The notes below the pieces were generated by a model. That model was given only the letters and a program-made list of their open reading frames with translations, was not told the DNA's origin and made no database searches. This document shows, piece after piece, positions 1-10,663 of a DNA stretch of 64,000 nt (positions are counted from its first letter, which is position 1; every line of letters begins with the position of its first letter). Source of the stretch: Leishmania infantum JPCM5 (lineage: Eukaryota; Euglenozoa; Kinetoplastea; Trypanosomatida; Trypanosomatidae); NCBI RefSeq assembly GCF_000002875.2, contig NC_009417.2, forward strand, positions 1,283,929 through 1,347,928, given 5' to 3'. The translations under genes and the position numbers were made by a program.

Positions 1-2085
1 AAGCCAGAGTCGGAGACGCAGGTGCGTCTTGTCGTGTGCGTCGACGGCACGGCGACAATTCTGGCGGAGCGGGTGAGGGCGGATGAGGTGGTGGTCCGAA
101 CCCACCCGGACGAAGTGCCCGAGTCAGATACGCTCAAGACGCTGCGCGCCGTTTTCGGTAAGGGCCGCAACGTGGCCTTGCTCTCGGCAGAGACGCAGCC
201 GAGGATTCCGCTCAAAAACCAGTACACATGGAAGAGCGTTGCAGAGATCCTTACAAAGGCGTTTGAGTCGCCACCGGTGCAGGCGAAAGACACGTGCATT
301 GAGCTCTTCATGTCCGTTGTGCGCAAGCGCCAGGTGCTCTGCGATCTCATGGCGAACGGCGCGGCGTCGGCGGGGCCCAAGCCTCTCGGCACGGCGTCGT
401 CGCCGCTCTTTGGTCCGGTCCTTGTCGACACGACCTACAAAACATTGCGGCAGGCGTTAGACGTGAAGCCGGCACTGGATCAGGCGCTGCAAGCCGCTCC
501 GGCCCACCTCACGGAGCCGGACTCCATGATTGTCATGACGGCGGTGCTGAAGCAACTGAAGACGAACGACGATGTGGTCGTGGCCTCTTTCATGGCCGCC
601 TCCGGGCCGTCGGCGGCCGGCGTTTGCGGCGCGATGTCGAAGAACCCGGATTACTCGCGCTCTCTGCTGTCCTACGCGATCGGCGGCCCGTGCGTGACGT
701 CGCTGCTCGTGTGCGTCGGCAATGACCACGAGTCCAATGAGGCGGCCAAGAGCAGCCTGACCGACATGCATGCTCTGACTAAGCAGCCGAACCACGCGAG
801 CCGTGATGGCAGTGTAATGGCGTTCATCGACTACGCCAAGAAGGGCCTCGAGGCGAATAGGCTGAAGCTGGAGAGGGCCCAAGGGGAGGAGCGTGACCGA
901 CTCACGGCGGTCTTAAAGCGGCTGCAGATCATGCACGACGACTACGACAACCTTCTCAAGTGCCGGGGGGAGAGCATGCCGGCATACTACATGGGCGACA
1001 AGCGCGTCAGCCCGACACCAGGCATGAGCGGTGGCAAGCCGGAAGATGCTACCGATGCAACTGCCTCAGCTCACGAGAAGCCACAGAAAGATGTGGGCGT
1101 GAAGACGTCGGCGCCAATCCGGGTTTCTGCGGTTATCATGGACGATGACGACGATGCCAGCGGCGCGGCCAACAAGACGCCGATGGAAGTGACGGACAAG
1201 GAGCTGATCATCAATGAACAGCGCTACACCCCGACGGAGGTGGTACAGGTGAAGGGCGGGTCGATCCGGTCCGCCATGATCGATGAGATGCACAAGATCG
1301 TGCTCGACGGCTACAATGCCGCCATGCTGACGAGCGACGTCGGGGGCAGCACGGTAGGCATCTCGATGGCTGTCAAGACTATCACTGTGATTATGCGCGG
1401 CCTACCGAAGGACAGCGAGGCATTCTGGTCGGTGACTGTGTCGAAAGACAACAAGGTGAAGGACTTGCTGGCCGATAACTCTCCCTACTATGATCTCCAC
1501 CTCGCCTCCTCGCCCCTCTTTGGCAACGTGCCGTACGGCGCGAATATCGTGCCAGTCGCGGAGGCGCAGGTGGAGCCGATTGTGCGAGAGGTGCGCAATG
1601 AGGTGCGCGAAAAAGGTGGCGTGGGCTACATCGCCGTCATTCTGCGGATCCTACAGTCCGACGGCGATGTCTGTGTGCCGTCCTTCCTGGTCGCCATCGC
1701 GGGGGAAAGCGTCGAAGAGTACGAAAAGGTCCTCTCGACGCGCAGCAGCGCGTCGCTGCTCGGCACTGCCATTGGTGGCCCCTGCAACAGCATCTACGTG
1801 GCTGGCATCCGCGGCAAGTCTGGCGAGATGGCGCAACCAGTGCTTGAGCTAGCCGCGAAGATGATGCGTGTGCATAACGGTCCCCTCCGCAGCTGCAGCC
1901 TGAATCGCTTCATCACCCAAACGGAGCTGGCGGTGGCGGCGATGCAGCGCAAGATCGAAGCCAGTGGCGGGGCACCGAACCCACAGCTACTGTCACAGGT
2001 TGGCCGCATTGGGACGATGCTCAAGGACGCGCAGAACATGCTGAAATCGCCAGGTGGTAGCGCGCCGGCGGTCTACAAGCGTTAA
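1..2085 (+). CDS. PK1: double pseudokinesin-domain protein (5' partial)
   Basis: The frame is open from base 1 (first codons K-P-E-S-E-T-Q), with no ATG at the apparent start. This is therefore the C-terminal 694 residues of a gene beginning upstream of the window. Two tandem copies of the family domain are visible. In copy 1, GRNVALLSAE (residues 55-64) lies at the kinesin P-loop position, SSPLFGP at 133-139 and SLLSYAIGGPC at 221-231. Copy 2 has GYNAAML at 437-443, KVKDLL at 485-490, SSPLFGN at 503-509, SASLLGTAIGGPC at 583-595 and LRSCSLNRF at 629-637. These follow the order of the kinesin P-loop (GYNxTIFAYGQTGSGKT), the YxExxxDLL strand and the LLQDSLGGN helix. GxxxxGK[ST], SSRSH and DLAGSE are all absent, so ATP hydrolysis is not expected. 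A charged linker (about residues 335-390) separates the copies. PK5 has the same two-domain layout. The function is unknown; a structural or microtubule-associated role is inference. Confidence 0.85.
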   Translation, partial: KPESETQVRLVVCVDGTATILAERVRADEVVVRTHPDEVPESDTLKTLRAVFGKGRNVALLSAETQPRIPLKNQYTWKSVAEILTKAFESPPVQAKDTCIELFMSVVRKRQVLCDLMANGAASAGPKPLGTASSPLFGPVLVDTTYKTLRQALDVKPALDQALQAAPAHLTEPDSMIVMTAVLKQLKTNDDVVVASFMAASGPSAAGVCGAMSKNPDYSRSLLSYAIGGPCVTSLLVCVGNDHESNEAAKSSLTDMHALTKQPNHASRDGSVMAFIDYAKKGLEANRLKLERAQGEERDRLTAVLKRLQIMHDDYDNLLKCRGESMPAYYMGDKRVSPTPGMSGGKPEDATDATASAHEKPQKDVGVKTSAPIRVSAVIMDDDDDASGAANKTPMEVTDKELIINEQRYTPTEVVQVKGGSIRSAMIDEMHKIVLDGYNAAMLTSDVGGSTVGISMAVKTITVIMRGLPKDSEAFWSVTVSKDNKVKDLLADNSPYYDLHLASSPLFGNVPYGANIVPVAEAQVEPIVREVRNEVREKGGVGYIAVILRILQSDGDVCVPSFLVAIAGESVEEYEKVLSTRSSASLLGTAIGGPCNSIYVAGIRGKSGEMAQPVLELAAKMMRVHNGPLRSCSLNRFITQTELAVAAMQRKIEASGGAPNPQLLSQVGRIGTMLKDAQNMLKSPGGSAPAVYKR

Positions 2086-5000
2086 CCGGGGTCGCACGGC
2101 CGGCGATGCACACGTCGTTTTTTTTTTTGCTTGTCACCTCTTCCTCTCTGCAGCGCTAGTGGTTGTCTTTGGGCTTCGCCTTCCACCTCTATCCCATGTG
2201 CCCGGGGTGCCGTGTCTGTCATTCTTTTGGTGTTTTCGTGTTCCGGCGTTGCTCTCTTTTTTTTTTCGTCCTTGCACGTGCGTGTGTATGTGTGCGCCGA
2301 AAGAGTTCAGTGTTGTTTTTCGTTTTCTTTTTTTCTGTTCTCTGCCATATTTCTATTTTCTGCGTGTCTGTCCACCTCTTTCTCTCTCTTTGTGCATATG
2401 TTCCTACTCGCACCCGCCCTCCTCGGGCATCCTTTTTATGTTTTTGCTCTGCTTTATTCTTTGTTTTATTGGCCCTCTGACAACGTCGTCGTTTCTCTCC
2501 TTTTTTTCTGCCCTTTTTGTGATTAGACTTGGTTGCGTTCCTTTTGCTGGGTAGAAACGGAACCTCTTCTCTCGTGCCGTGGGCGTGTGACTGGATGTGC
2601 ATTGATGCATGCGTAGGCTACCTCTTTCCTTTTTCGCTTTTTTTTTGTTCAGTAGCCCTCCCTCTTCCCTCTCTGTAGCATCACTCACCCTCCCTTTTCT
2701 CATGAGGCGATATTTTCCCATTCAATGCCCCCTCCCCCGTCCAGCATTTCTTTCTCTCGGTCTCCCGTCCTCCCTCGCAATGCGAAGATCGAGCACCGTC
2801 ATCGGCTCGCACCTCCACTTTGACTCACTCACACAACATGAGCAGCAAAGGTGCACATAAGCACCGCGGAAACGCGAGTTGCCCGAGCCTGCGCGCATCT
2901 GTCAGAAAGAGAGGGCCCAAGAAAGACAAGACACAAGTGCGATGGAGGATGGGGTGAGATGGGGGGATGAGGGAGGCGGAAAGAGGTGCTATAGTAGAAT
3001 CAATGTGCATTCCCCGTTATATGTGCGAAGCCTCTTTTCTTTCGCTCCTTATGTGTTTGTGTGTACGCGCTGACTGATGCTGGTGGATCCTGTTTTCTTT
3101 TTCTTCGATGTGCTTATGCGTGTGCATGTCACTCCCTTCCCAGCTGCCCATTCCTGTCGGTGGTGGGCCTCAAGTGCGTCGTGCCGTGTCTGGCTGTTCG
3201 TTGAGTTCCCTATGTGCTTTGATGTCCACTTGTGTGCACACCCTCTGTGCTCATTTTTTTTTTCGAAATGTACGATGGAGTCTGAATGGCGTTGCACTTG
3301 CTTTGTAGCTCTTCTTTTTCCGTGTTCTCTTCTGTTCAAACCGATGCGCAAGTACAGGGCTCCTCATCATTGCTCCACACCGCCACACACCCTTTTTCTC
3401 TTTTTGGGGTGGGGGCGTCCTAAATTTGATCGGCTTTCATACACATGCTTTCGTGTTTCCTTCTCCCCTTTTTGGTTTGCCGCTTGCCCTCTCTTACTGT
3501 TTTTCTTTTGCTTTTCTTGTCTCGGAAACGAAGGGGAGCTCTCGCTATTGTCGACTTTTTTTTCGTCGAGCAGCTCCTAAACCTGTGTAGGCACTGACCG
3601 GTTTGCCTTTCTTCATCTGAGGCGGCTCGCTAGGCTCGCGGGATTCATCACTTGTGCACAGCACACACGTAAAAGGCGTTTATCGCACGTGACTGTTACT
3701 CATCTGCCATTCAGCCATCAGTGCACGTGCTTTGCTAACCTCTGAGTCAGGGATTTCCTCACAACCACCTCCTAAGGCTGGAATAGGCGAGATTGGATAT
3801 GCGGGAGGGGGTGAGAGTGACTTGTTACCCATGCCGTAGGTAGCCATGTACAGGCGAAGCAGGCAAACATCCTGTATATTGTGCACTTTTTCTTCTTCCT
3901 TCGTGGGGAATGAAAAGTGCCTCGCGCAGTTTCCGCTCCAACCTTCACCCGTGCCGACTCCTGTTTCTCGGGACAGAGGTTGCAGAGGACTTATCCAGCT
4001 TGGCGTCGGAGCATACCGTCGCACAAGCACGTTGGTGACATGTGGGGTAGAAAGTCACCATCATTTTTCATCGACCCATCTCCTTGAACTCCTCCTTCTC
4101 GGACGCTGCGGGACCCACGCTCGTCAGCCGCGTGATTTACATAACTCAAAGTCATTCATTTCAAACATTGGGGAGAGCAGGCAAATGCTAATGTGCGTAT
4201 CTGCGCATAAAGCACAACTCTGGCAGGTGTGAAAGTGCTTGCTCATCCTCTTCCTTTTTGTTGTTGCTCTGTTTACTCACGTTTCCCCCTCTGTGTTCGT
4301 TTTTTTTTTCGTTAGTTTTGCGTTTTTTTTTAGCTTTCCTTGCGTCAGCATAGGAGCATGCGTGTCTGTGTGTCTGTTAGGTGTGGATACACAGATTTGT
4401 GTTCGCTTTACCCAGCTCTCCTTCGACAACTTTGGTACGAAAAAAAAAGAAAACACACAAAAAGGAAGAAGTCACCATCGCTGGCCCCACCTCGCGCGTA
4501 TCGTGGGCAAACCAACTGTGTCGCGTGCATTGGCCTGCCGGCTGTATTTTTTGTGCCCTCTTCATTTGTATCTCATTAAGCCACATCCCCTTCCTCTTCA
4601 CTCTGTCTTCGAAATGGTTCCCTGATCCGCCATCATGGCGAGTTTAAGCGGACAAGCGGGTCGAATGAGACGAAGTGCGCCGGCCTATTCATGCGCCTGT
4701 GTATATTTGAGCGGTGCATTGTGCGTGTGTCAACAGAGAAAAGGGAGCTCGTTTCCCCTGCGTCTACGGAGTGGGCTTAGCTGGCGCTTTCATATCACCC
4801 TTGTTTGTCGCTTTCATGCCGGGAGGGGCCAGGTAGGGGGTGTAGAAGAAGGGCGGGGCGAGGCGAGACAGCGGAGCAGATAGAACCTCTACCCGTCTGT
4901 CTGTAGCCGCTTCCACTCTCAGCATCTCCTTTCGTCTTTCCTCCGCAGATGAATCCGGCTTGTCTCGCTGTCCATGCCTTCTCTTTCTCCTACGTTCGCA

Positions 5001-5341
5001 ATCACCTTCTTTTCCGCGCCCCCTCCCCGCCCAAACGCGCACGTAATTGGTGCCGCTCTGGCGTATCTTCTCTCTCATATACATATACATCCTCGGTGTG
5101 CTTCATTCTCCCGCTTTCTCTCTCCCTCTCGCCCCGTCGCCGCTGTCACTTTTGCGCGCTTTGGCGCCGTGTAGGTTTCGCCACTTTCCACATCGTTCTC
5201 TCCACTCGTTCGTGTTCGGTCGCACCCCGCTGTCTCTCTCACGCCCTCTCCCCGTCGCTCTCGTCTCCACACACGCGCACATCGCAGCACATTTTCTCGC
5301 TAACGCGTTGCCTACTCACCTTCGCCTCTCTTGTCGCGGTC
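2086..5341. other. Intergenic spacer PK1-PK2 (3.3 kb)
   Basis: This stretch presumably holds the PK1 3' UTR and the PK2 5' region. It is strongly T-rich on the + strand from about 2110 to 3570. From about 3590 to 4220 there is a more balanced island of mixed composition without a convincing reading frame. T-rich DNA then resumes, with several short poly-T runs, until the pyrimidine tract upstream of PK2. Open frames here translate to low-complexity Phe/Leu/Ser/Cys strings typical of pyrimidine-rich DNA, and none looks coding. Confidence 0.6.
5100..5174 (+). promoter_or_regulatory. Candidate trans-splice acceptor for PK2
   Basis: A long CT-rich tract (about 5100-5150) is followed by a T-rich stretch and AG at 5173-5174. 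The first ATG downstream is 5342, the chosen PK2 start. An alternative acceptor is the classical tract ending in CAG at 4946-4948, directly before an in-frame ATG at 4949. Use of that site would add 131 residues of UTR-like composition. Confidence 0.4.
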
Positions 5342-7714
5342 ATGAGCGCCATTGTCCCCCCTCCGCCGTCGGGCTCCATTCTGCAGAAGCAGAGCAGCTT
5401 TTCGCGGCCGAAGGCGAACAATGCCGCCGCCACCACACCCGGAGCTGAGACTTACGGTGCCGGCGGTGCGCCTGCTGCCAACGGCCAATCAACCGCACCG
5501 AGTGCTGCCGCCCAGAAGCCCGCCATGACCCTGCAGCGCCACGACCCCACTGGCGCCCCTCCGGCTGTCGCCCCACTCACCGGCGGCCCCCCCACTGTAT
5601 CCCCGGCGCCTCCGGCTGGCGCACCCAAAAAGCAGCTTGGCGTTGCGTCGGGCCCTGCGCCGGACGGGCACCCTAATCAGCCCGCGGCGCCGCCGGGCAT
5701 GTGGGGGCCCAAAGGTCAGATTGCCCCCGGTGCGCCGGGCATGTCTCCTGCTCCGGGACTGAGGCGCGTTGCACCCCCTCCGGCTGTTCCGCCGGCGACT
5801 TCTCCGGCCGCTACTGCGCCGACAACCCAGCTGCCCAGCATGGTTCGGCAGAACAGCGTGAACGGCCTTCCCTACGGTTCCATGGGTGGCGGTTTTGGCT
5901 CCATGCGTGGCGGCTTCGGCTCTCTGGGGGCGGGCCAGATGGCTGGCTCTGCCTACGGCACCATGGGTGCTCCATACGGCTCCATGGGTGCCGGCTACGG
6001 TAGCATGAACGGGAACATGAACTGCGGCAGCGCGTACGGCTCCATGGGCGATCAGGGGGCCAACCTTTACGGATCCATGGGCGGCGAGAACTGCATGGGC
6101 TCGATGGTGGGGGGCCAAATGGGCTCGATGTACGGCATGGACGGCCCTGGCTCCATGATGGGCGGCACCATGATGATGCCGATGAGCTCCATGTACGGCA
6201 TGGGAGGCCCGATGGGCTCCATGTACGGCATGGGCGGTATGAGCACGATGGGCATCGCGGCGCAGTGGGGCAGCCTCGCCAACATGAGCATGGGCGGCCA
6301 CGGCAGCCAGGTGAAGCGCAGCGGCATCTCGAGCGGCTATGGTGGCTTCGTGTCCGAGGCAACTCGCGTGGACACTGACGAGCTGTGCCCGCAAATCGGC
6401 ACCTTCGAGAATGCCAAGGACCTGCCGCGCAGCGGAAAGCGCGGCGGCAACCACCTATACAGCCGTGGCAAGCACGAAAAGCCGGTGGCGACGGGCAACT
6501 CTACCGTGACAGCCTTGACGATCCGTCGCAAGTCAGACGTCAAGCTGGGCAGCAGCGCAGCCGGTGCCAGCAACGGTACGACTACTCACTCGGAGACCAA
6601 GGTGAGCCGCGGAGCGTCGCGTGCGTTGCCGTCTACGGCGGCTGGTCGCAACGGGGCCGCCGGCAAGCTGCGCGCAAAGTTGCCATCGAACTACAACGTG
6701 CACTCGCTCATCCTGGTAGAGAAGGCCACCGGCGCCGATGTGATCACTGTCAAGGACCCCAGCACCGTCGTCTTCGAGAAGGGCGGCAAGAAGGAGACGT
6801 TCGAGGTGGACGAGGCTCTGTCGCTATCCTCGGCGAAGGACGACGTTGACTCGGTGCTTCTTTCGGAGCTGTGCGGCAACTGGTTCAACGGTCACAACTC
6901 GGCACTTATGCTGTGCGCTGGTAAGGGCAGGGCCGAGGTGACGCAGGACGTGGCGCGCCAGTTTCTGCGCAAGTGCGTGGAACGCCTGGAGAAGAACGAG
7001 AAGGACATGGCTGTCAAGTTCGACATCACGATGACGATGGTGTCGCTCCGCTGTGCCGACCAGTGCTGCGACCTCCTCAAACCTGGCGCCTCTTACGAGA
7101 AGATGGTGATGGGGTCATCGCCCGTGTACGGCCCGTGCCTGCTGGGGCTGGAGACAAAGGTACACAAGACAGCGAGCGAGTGCGTCAGCTCCTTCGACGG
7201 CGGGCTGAAGAATGCAAAGGAGGATAAAGAGATCGTTGTCGCTTTCTTCGTTCTCAAGACGATCAAGAAGACGGGTGCGGAGGAAGAGGTTCACTTGTCC
7301 TCCCTCTGCATCGCACTCTGTGGCGAGACGGTGGCGCACAAGACAGATATTCGCGACAAGTCTGCGTCGTCGCCGCACCGCCTTTTCCGCTACGCCGTCG
7401 ACGGCGCCTGCGTCACCGTGAGCGGGCTGTGGATTGCGTCGAAGGATGTGGACGCCCGCGAAGGTCTCGAGGTGGAGCGCAAGATGCGCGAGGTGAAGAA
7501 CCAGCCGCCGCGCAGTGGTAACGTGAAACGCTTTGTGGACTACACGTACAAGGAGATCATGCGCCAAAAGGAGAAGCTGGAGTCCGCGACCGGGTCGGAA
7601 AAGAAGACGCGTGAGGCGCAGATCGAACGGATGGAAGAGATGGTCAAGGACGCGAAGGAGCTCCTCACGTCGCCCGAGAACACGCGGCCGAAGGGCTACT
7701 CCATGGGCCGCTAA
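5342..7714 (+). CDS. PK2: pseudokinesin-domain protein with MYG-rich N-terminus
   Basis: 790 residues. The frame is open back to an ATG at 4949, but codons 4949-5341 translate to Ser/Leu/Cys/Arg strings typical of pyrimidine-rich 5' UTR, so ATG 5342 (MSAIVPPPPS) was chosen. Residues 1-170 are Pro/Ala-rich and probably disordered. Residues 176-320 are Gly/Met/Ser/Tyr repeats (YGSMG, SMYGMGG). Residues 325-450 are a basic linker. The motor-like domain spans about 453-725: FEVDEAL (487-493), GHNSALMLCAGKGR at the P-loop position (517-530), CCDLL (575-579), GSSPVYGP (591-598), SSLCIALCGE at the switch II position (653-662) and HRLFRYAVDGACVTV (679-693). A PRSGNVKRF signature (723-731) takes the place of the kinesin neck linker and is followed by a charged predicted coiled coil (735-775). 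GK occurs in the loop but not as GKT/GKS, and SSRSH and DLAGSE are missing, so catalysis is unlikely. PK3 is its closest relative in the window. Confidence 0.88.
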   Translation: MSAIVPPPPSGSILQKQSSFSRPKANNAAATTPGAETYGAGGAPAANGQSTAPSAAAQKPAMTLQRHDPTGAPPAVAPLTGGPPTVSPAPPAGAPKKQLGVASGPAPDGHPNQPAAPPGMWGPKGQIAPGAPGMSPAPGLRRVAPPPAVPPATSPAATAPTTQLPSMVRQNSVNGLPYGSMGGGFGSMRGGFGSLGAGQMAGSAYGTMGAPYGSMGAGYGSMNGNMNCGSAYGSMGDQGANLYGSMGGENCMGSMVGGQMGSMYGMDGPGSMMGGTMMMPMSSMYGMGGPMGSMYGMGGMSTMGIAAQWGSLANMSMGGHGSQVKRSGISSGYGGFVSEATRVDTDELCPQIGTFENAKDLPRSGKRGGNHLYSRGKHEKPVATGNSTVTALTIRRKSDVKLGSSAAGASNGTTTHSETKVSRGASRALPSTAAGRNGAAGKLRAKLPSNYNVHSLILVEKATGADVITVKDPSTVVFEKGGKKETFEVDEALSLSSAKDDVDSVLLSELCGNWFNGHNSALMLCAGKGRAEVTQDVARQFLRKCVERLEKNEKDMAVKFDITMTMVSLRCADQCCDLLKPGASYEKMVMGSSPVYGPCLLGLETKVHKTASECVSSFDGGLKNAKEDKEIVVAFFVLKTIKKTGAEEEVHLSSLCIALCGETVAHKTDIRDKSASSPHRLFRYAVDGACVTVSGLWIASKDVDAREGLEVERKMREVKNQPPRSGNVKRFVDYTYKEIMRQKEKLESATGSEKKTREAQIERMEEMVKDAKELLTSPENTRPKGYSMGR
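5867..6301 (+). repeat. Gly/Met/Ser/Tyr coding repeats in PK2
   Basis: Imperfect repeats encode YGSMG, FGSMRG and SMYGMGG-type units at residues 176-320. The units are shorter and more diverged than the arrays of PK3. Aromatic Tyr alternates with Gly and Met, giving a low-complexity tract of a kind that can mediate self-association; that role is inference. Confidence 0.8.
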
Positions 7715-8409
7715 AGCGCTCCCACGCAGCGAGAAGCTGGCGCGGCTACGTCGTGAATACAGCACCCCGTCCCTTCCCGGCCGCCCCCTCGCCCTTTTTG
7801 CTGTTCTTCCCATTCCGTCCTCCCGGCGCGTGCGTGCTTGTGCGCACTGATGCAGAGGGGTGGTGGGGAGCACCCCGGCTTGAGACCGACCAGCGCATAC
7901 GCACATCCGCGGCAAATGATGCATTGCCTCCTCTTGCTGTTGCTCCATTTGTTCCCCCCTTCTCCCTGCGCTTTCTGGTGCAACAAAGCATCGCCCATGT
8001 CATGTGTCCCTCTCTCTGTTTCTCGCTTCATTGTCATTGTCGGCATCATGATGGTGGACAAGAGCCTCAGATGTAGGTGTGCCTGTCTTCGTTGTGGTTG
8101 TGTGTGTATGCTGTTCTTTCGTGACCGGCGCACCCACACTTGTATGGGCAGCCGTTTTTCCCGTGGTTGCCCTTCTTTGTTCAATTCGTTTGGCCCTATG
8201 TGTACAGTCCTCTCCATGGGCCCCTCCTTCTTGCCCGCCACTTTCCTCATTTTCACCTCCACCGTGTCTCTCACGTCTGCTGTGCGTTGGCTTGTTGTAG
8301 TCGTGTATCTCGTTGAGCTCTCCCTCTCCTCTGATGAACGCCCGCCACCCTCCTCCCCTCTCACTACTCCCCAGCGTTCCCTAGCTTCCACCCCCCGCAC
8401 CTTCGTTTC

Positions 8410-8430
8410 ATGCTTTGCATCGCAAAGCAT
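8410..8430. other. Perfect 9-bp hairpin in PK2 3' region
   Basis: ATGCTTTGC, a 3-base loop (ATC) and GCAAAGCAT form a perfect inverted repeat about 700 bases after the PK2 stop codon. It would fold in the transcript if it lies inside the 3' UTR. No function is claimed. Confidence 0.6.
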
Positions 8431-10663
8431 GAGATCTTGTTTCGTGTTCTCCTCTCTCATCATCCAGCCCTGCACTCCGAAAAACAAGACGCAGTGCTCA
8501 AGAGGCGTGCATGTGGAAGGACAGGGACAACCGAAAAAAAGGGGGGGGGGTTGGAAAATGAGAGGAGAAAGAGTGCTGATGTGTGTTTGCACACGTGGTG
8601 GCGAACCGTGTATTCGTGGAGCCTACATTCATCTTCCTCTCCCCCACCCCTCCCTACGCTCACAGACAGACACCTTTTTTTTGTTTGGTTTCCTCCACGT
8701 CAAGGTATTCACTCTGCTCACAGTGTGTGTTAGGTCATGTGCTACTGTGCTGATGTGTGAGGGCTCTCTTGCGCGTTCTCTCTTTTTCGTTGTTCTTAAA
8801 CATCATTATGCCTTTTTTCTTGCATTTCTTATTTTTTTTTTCCGCACCTATTGCACCTCCACCTTGCATGCGCGTGAGCCCGCACCTGTGCGTGTGTGTA
8901 AAGGTATATGTGTTTATGCCCCGCACGCTCTTGAAGGCAAGCGGTGCATCAGCTGTGATGAACTCTACCTGCTTCACTTCCGCCTCTAAACCAGAATGTC
9001 TCTCTCATTTTGCCAGCCGTCTTTCTCTGTTTCTGGTACATGTGTGCGAGGACTTTCAGGGTCAGGTGTCCGCGGAGAGAGGTGAAGCAGGAAGGATGGC
9101 GCCCTTTGGCGTCAAGCGCACATGTATTTACCTACGTGCTCACCAATCAAAAAAGGAGGACTGCAGGGAGTGTCATCGTTTTATTTTTTATTGATATTTC
9201 GCGTGTCTGTGTTTGCGTGTCCTGCATCTCACACCTCGATGGGCTTGTCTTCGCCTTTTCTTTTTTTTTTTCGGTGACGTTTTTTTTTTCTCTCTCCGAC
9301 TCACATCCTCTCTCGGTTCTCGCAGGCGTGAGCGCGTGTGTGTGTGTGTTGAAGAGAGGCATGCGCGGTACAGCCTACTCATCTCTAAGATCCTTTTCAT
9401 CCTCCTTTCCCCTCCCACCACTCCAGATACTTAGCTGCCCATGCACATGAGATGACGCGAAAAAGAAAAACTTAGCAGGGAAACTCAAGGGTCCAGGCGC
9501 GGAGACGCTGGGTTATCACTTTCCTCTTTCTCTCGCGCAGGATCGCTCTTCCCTTCGCTTGTGAATAATGCTCTTGTTGCCATTTGCGCTGTGCGCATGT
9601 GTGCCGGAGGTGGCATTGCCCCTTTACCTTCCCCTTTTTGGCGTCTCTTTCGTTTGCATTACTCTCGACTCGCGAGTGAGATCCTCTACCATTGAGCACT
9701 CCAGCACGCCCCCCTTCCCCTCCCCTACCTGTCTCCGCGTGCGCGCGACCCACCGATGCAGACACAGACAAGACGACAAGAGTGCATATATACGTGTTAC
9801 GTGTTGGCCTTCTTTGAACTATTTTAGTCGATCTGCTTTGCTGTTCTGCCATCTTCTTTCCCAGTTCAGCTCTTCACCTCCGGCTCACCCCCTAGTGTCG
9901 CTGTTTGGTATGCTTGTATTTCTTTCTCTTTGTGGTAGAGGAGCTCAGCTGAGGAGCGCGCGTAAGCCGAAAGGCGTGCGCATGCCGTGTCTCTTGTTGT
10001 GTTTATATTTTGTGTGTTCTCGATGCTCGCTTTGTGGTCGGCTATTGATTTTTTATTTTCCGATCTCACATGCCTTTCTCTGCGCTTACCACGTTCACTG
10101 AATACCCTTGTTTGCGTCGCCGCGTTCTCCGTTGTGCGACGCGCAACCAAGGCTAGGCAGTATGGCGTGGACGCGGAGAGAAGCAAAGAAAAAGGCCGCG
10201 CACCACGTGAAGCATCGAGAGGATGCCCACGAGGCTGTGACACCAGGCAAAAACACCACAGAGAAAAGCAGAAAAACGCCCAAAAAGTATGTCTGTGCCG
10301 AAGAGGACGATGACACAGCACCAGCACGAGGGAGAACAAAGGAGAAAAGGAGCATGAGCAGCTCATATGGAAGCTGCGCCCGTGGAAAGAAGGAGGGGGG
10401 GGCATTCCTGCTGTTTTCTTTGTGCGTCCCTGGCGCTGCCGGTCGCCTCACCGCAGTGTCAGGGTCTTGTGCACACTCTGTCGATACCCCAACAGCCTAT
10501 GCAATGCCCTCGGGTACGACTGCGGTCTCTTGGTGTCGGCGGACAAGCCTGTGCTGGCGCTGAGCCGAAGCAACTTGGGGGCATGAGCACGCTTGGAAAC
10601 GCTCGCTGCGGTTGTTGTCGAGGATTCGACCGCTTTGCTTGCACTTCCACTCCTGTCAGAGGC

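Noticed and set aside
6901..6940. GKGR in PK2 as an active Walker A motif
   Set aside because: The motif lacks the GxxxxGK[ST] spacing and the Thr/Ser after Lys, and the partner switch motifs are missing.
7838..8989. 383-codon plus-strand frame after PK2
   Set aside because: It lies in T-rich spacer; the translation is Cys/Phe/Ser/Leu/Arg strings with no domain and the likely 3' UTR of PK2 covers it.
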